64,000 nucleotides of DNA, taken from the NCBI GenBank assembly GCA_902589395.1, contig CACIST010000001.1, positions 62,001 to 126,000 of the forward strand, read 5' to 3'. Position 1 is the stretch's first letter, and each line of letters opens with the position of its first letter. The position numbers and the translations under genes are program-made. The notes under the pieces are model-generated. The model was not told where the DNA came from and did no database searches. It worked only from the letters and a program-made list of their open reading frames with translations. Shown piece by piece: positions 62,379 to 64,000 of the stretch. The stretch comes from an uncultured Pelagibacteraceae bacterium. Lineage in GTDB: Bacteria; Pseudomonadota; Alphaproteobacteria; Pelagibacterales; Pelagibacteraceae.

Positions 62379-63611
62379 TCAATACTTTATATGTTCTATT
62401 ACTTTTAAATTATCGAACAGTACATTCATGAATAACTCAATATTTTGATTCATACCATAGAAAAATAAATTTTTGACACAACAATGTGAGAGATTAACAA
62501 AGAATAAATAAAATCCTATTGTTAAAAATAACAAAAGATTAATTAAAAGACCGTACTCGAACTTAACTTTATTTTTAATCTTAAATTGCAATTTTGTTCC
62601 AACTAAAATCATCGCAATAATATATATCCATCTTCCCCAGTCTGATGCTAAAAATAAAAGCATAATAAAAGGTAAAATACTCAATAAGATATATTTGATT
62701 TCAAATTTTTGATTTAAAGTCTCGAGTTTTTTTAGCATAAAAATTAATGGCATTACTATTATTAGTATTGAGATAAAATAAAGAAATACAAACTTTGCGT
62801 TTTTTATATATGGTAGAGTTGCATCAAATCTCTCCGCTATATTTAAATTTAAAAATATATAAGGTGTAATTGAAAAGTTAAATTGGTTTGTAAAAATTCC
62901 TAATCTCTCTACAGTTGACTCATATAAAATATTGTATGAAATTTGTTTATAGAAAAAAAATTGTATTAAAAATAGGATTGTCAAAAGAAAAATAAATATA
63001 ATATTTTTTCTTTCATATTTACTATTCAAATTTCTTTTATAAATAAAAAAATGAAGTGGCAAAAATAAAATTTGAATAGAATGGATAAGTGAATTTATTA
63101 ATATAAAAGGTCCAAGAATATAACTTACAAGATTTCCATATTTCTTTTTATCTATTTTTTCGAAATTTAATAATTGAGAAAAATAAATATGAACTAAAAA
63201 CGAGCTTACCATAAATATTTCTTTTCTCAAAAAGGCCCCAATATCATAAATCGGAAAAAGTATTAGAGCTGGATTTAATAAAAGAAATATATAAATAATT
63301 TTACTAGAATTAATAACTGGCTTTAATATTCTTAAAAATAATAGAATATTTAATAAGTGAAAGATTACAAAAATTGAATTTATTAATATTTTAAAATCAA
63401 GATTTGTAATTCTTTTTAATGAAAATACAAATTCCCCAAGCAAAGCATTTTTTACAAAACCTTCAGAATAACTAATAAATATCTGCGAAAAGGAATGATG
63501 ATGTAATACTGTACTAAATGAAAAGTAGAATACAAAAGTGAAAGATAAAATTAAAAAAGAGTGAGAAAGAGAATTTAAATTTATTAAGCTATATATCTTT
63601 TTGAGCATCAA
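62379..63611 (-). CDS. Polytopic membrane protein, function unknown
   Basis: A 410-residue protein with about ten hydrophobic segments. It has loops such as FSEGFVKNALLGEFVFSLKRITNL (about residues 48-71), YDIGAFLRKEIFMVSSFLVHIYF and LASDWGRWIYIIAMI. The last, DWGRW, resembles a motif seen in EpsG-like or glycosyltransferase-type polymerase proteins of surface polysaccharide clusters, but I cannot assign the family. Codons are even more AT-rich than average. It is next to a family 2 glycosyltransferase gene, with a 23-base overlap, which suggests a role in glycan assembly or transport. Confidence 0.72.
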   Translation of the reverse strand: MMLKKIYSLINLNSLSHSFLILSFTFVFYFSFSTVLHHHSFSQIFISYSEGFVKNALLGEFVFSLKRITNLDFKILINSIFVIFHLLNILLFLRILKPVINSSKIIYIFLLLNPALILFPIYDIGAFLRKEIFMVSSFLVHIYFSQLLNFEKIDKKKYGNLVSYILGPFILINSLIHSIQILFLPLHFFIYKRNLNSKYERKNIIFIFLLTILFLIQFFFYKQISYNILYESTVERLGIFTNQFNFSITPYIFLNLNIAERFDATLPYIKNAKFVFLYFISILIIVMPLIFMLKKLETLNQKFEIKYILLSILPFIMLLFLASDWGRWIYIIAMILVGTKLQFKIKNKVKFEYGLLINLLLFLTIGFYLFFVNLSHCCVKNLFFYGMNQNIELFMNVLFDNLKVIEHIKY

Positions 63612-64000
63612 TTTTAAAATGTTTAATTTTTATTAATCCGGTAGTGTTTCTAATGATAATTCCCGGTAATTTTATAATTCCATAACTTGCAACGCCACTT
63701 TTTCTCTCAAAGTGTTGAATAGGAGTTTCTTTAATTTTTTTACCTGTTTTTAAACATGTTGCCACAAATCCCCACCAAAATCCTTCGGTCATCATATTTA
63801 ATAGTTTCGTGGGAAGAGAGTTAAAAGTTTTTCTTTTTCCAATTACAAATGGACAACTAGGATCTTTTAATTTTGTATCAAATAAAATCATGTGTAAAAC
63901 TTTGAACAATTTGCTATAGAAGATTCTGTTTATTGAGTCTTTTCTTGGATTTCTATAGCCAATTAAAAATTCATTTTCCTCAGGTAAATTATCAAGATTT
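63589..64000 (-). CDS. Family 2 glycosyltransferase, C-terminal part
   Basis: The frame is open to the window edge, so the N-terminal part is missing. The visible 136 residues read FLIGYRNPRKDSINRIFYSK, then LKDPSCPFVIGKRKTF, which match the dolichol-phosphate mannosyltransferase/DPM1-like group (family GxRxxRxDxxxR, then LKDxxCGFRLxxR). The end, with YGIIKLPGIIIRNTTGLIKI, resembles the closing region of such enzymes. It lacks C-terminal membrane segments. It may glycosylate a lipid carrier. It overlaps the downstream membrane-protein gene by 23 bases. Confidence 0.8.
   Translation of the reverse strand, partial: NLDNLPEENEFLIGYRNPRKDSINRIFYSKLFKVLHMILFDTKLKDPSCPFVIGKRKTFNSLPTKLLNMMTEGFWWGFVATCLKTGKKIKETPIQHFERKSGVASYGIIKLPGIIIRNTTGLIKIKHFKIDAQKDI

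Noticed and set aside
1-64000. CRISPR arrays, insertion sequences, integrases and phage genes
   Set aside because: No regular repeat-spacer pattern, no transposase or integrase motif and no terminal inverted repeats were seen on either strand.

Overview
The window looks like a streamlined marine alphaproteobacterial chromosome of the SAR11 clade (Pelagibacterales). It is strongly AT-rich throughout (G+C roughly 30% by eye), spacers are mostly under 100 bases, and many neighbours overlap by 1 to 20 bases. The repertoire fits too: a TakP-like TRAP transporter, a malate thiokinase/malyl-CoA lyase module, DUF2794 and an IalB-family protein. No insertion sequence, CRISPR array, integrase or rRNA gene was seen. 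One tRNA gene, tRNA-Gly(GCC), is present. No gene-free stretch exceeds 300 bases. The assignment rests on recognition of protein families, not on a database search.

Layout. 1-2937: the 3' end of ftsY, a secreted hypothetical protein, an alpha/beta hydrolase and an MFS transporter. 2968-7079: a gamma-glutamyltransferase-like enzyme, an oxalate-CoA-ligase-like acyl-CoA synthetase and a ketopantoate-reductase-like protein in a tight operon. 7080-18013: a long minus-strand 2-oxo/2-hydroxy acid block. It holds a TRAP transporter (dctP, terminator hairpin, dctQ, oversized dctM), a D-2-hydroxyacid dehydrogenase, a GlcD/DLD flavoprotein, an aminotransferase and two tandem FMN-dependent 2-hydroxyacid dehydrogenases. 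18023-22657: a PagL-like lipid A deacylase and the cytochrome c maturation operon ccmCDEFGH. 22840-35760: housekeeping genes (hspQ, yciB, a BI-1 protein, argG, a photolyase-like protein, folD, mscS, hemC, hemD, tsaD). 35771-40577: acetate use (acs and a DUF4212/ActP-type symporter). 40630-44854: a YggT-like protein, rpe, a heparinase-like protein and purH.

44861-50117 is a minus-strand patch of transferases around the tRNA-Gly gene: two sulfotransferases (one fused to TPRs), an FkbM methyltransferase, a 2OG-Fe(II) oxygenase and a stand-alone TPR protein. It has the look of an accessory modification cassette. 50144-54571 holds a Lon-N protein, a UbiH-like flavoprotein, ftsK and lolA. 54564-60186 is one minus-strand run, hisA-hisF-hisE-mcl-mtkA-mtkB-HIT-GNAT. 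It joins histidine synthesis to a module that activates malate to malyl-CoA and cleaves it to acetyl-CoA and glyoxylate.

60186-64000 is an accessory region: a SHOCT-tailed protein, a second truncated copy of the 5' end of hisA, a secreted polysaccharide-lyase-like protein, a polytopic membrane protein and the end of a family 2 glycosyltransferase. The hisA fragment looks like a recombination scar.

The metabolic thread is two-carbon and 2-hydroxy/2-oxo acid use: TRAP uptake, oxidation of hydroxyacids, interconversion of glyoxylate-type acids, acetate activation and malyl-CoA cleavage. The most notable observations are the hisA scar, the TPR/sulfotransferase/oxygenase cassette around the tRNA, the long coiled-coil tail on DctM, an EF-hand-like loop in the acetate-type symporter, and a photolyase-like protein whose domains may be in reversed order.
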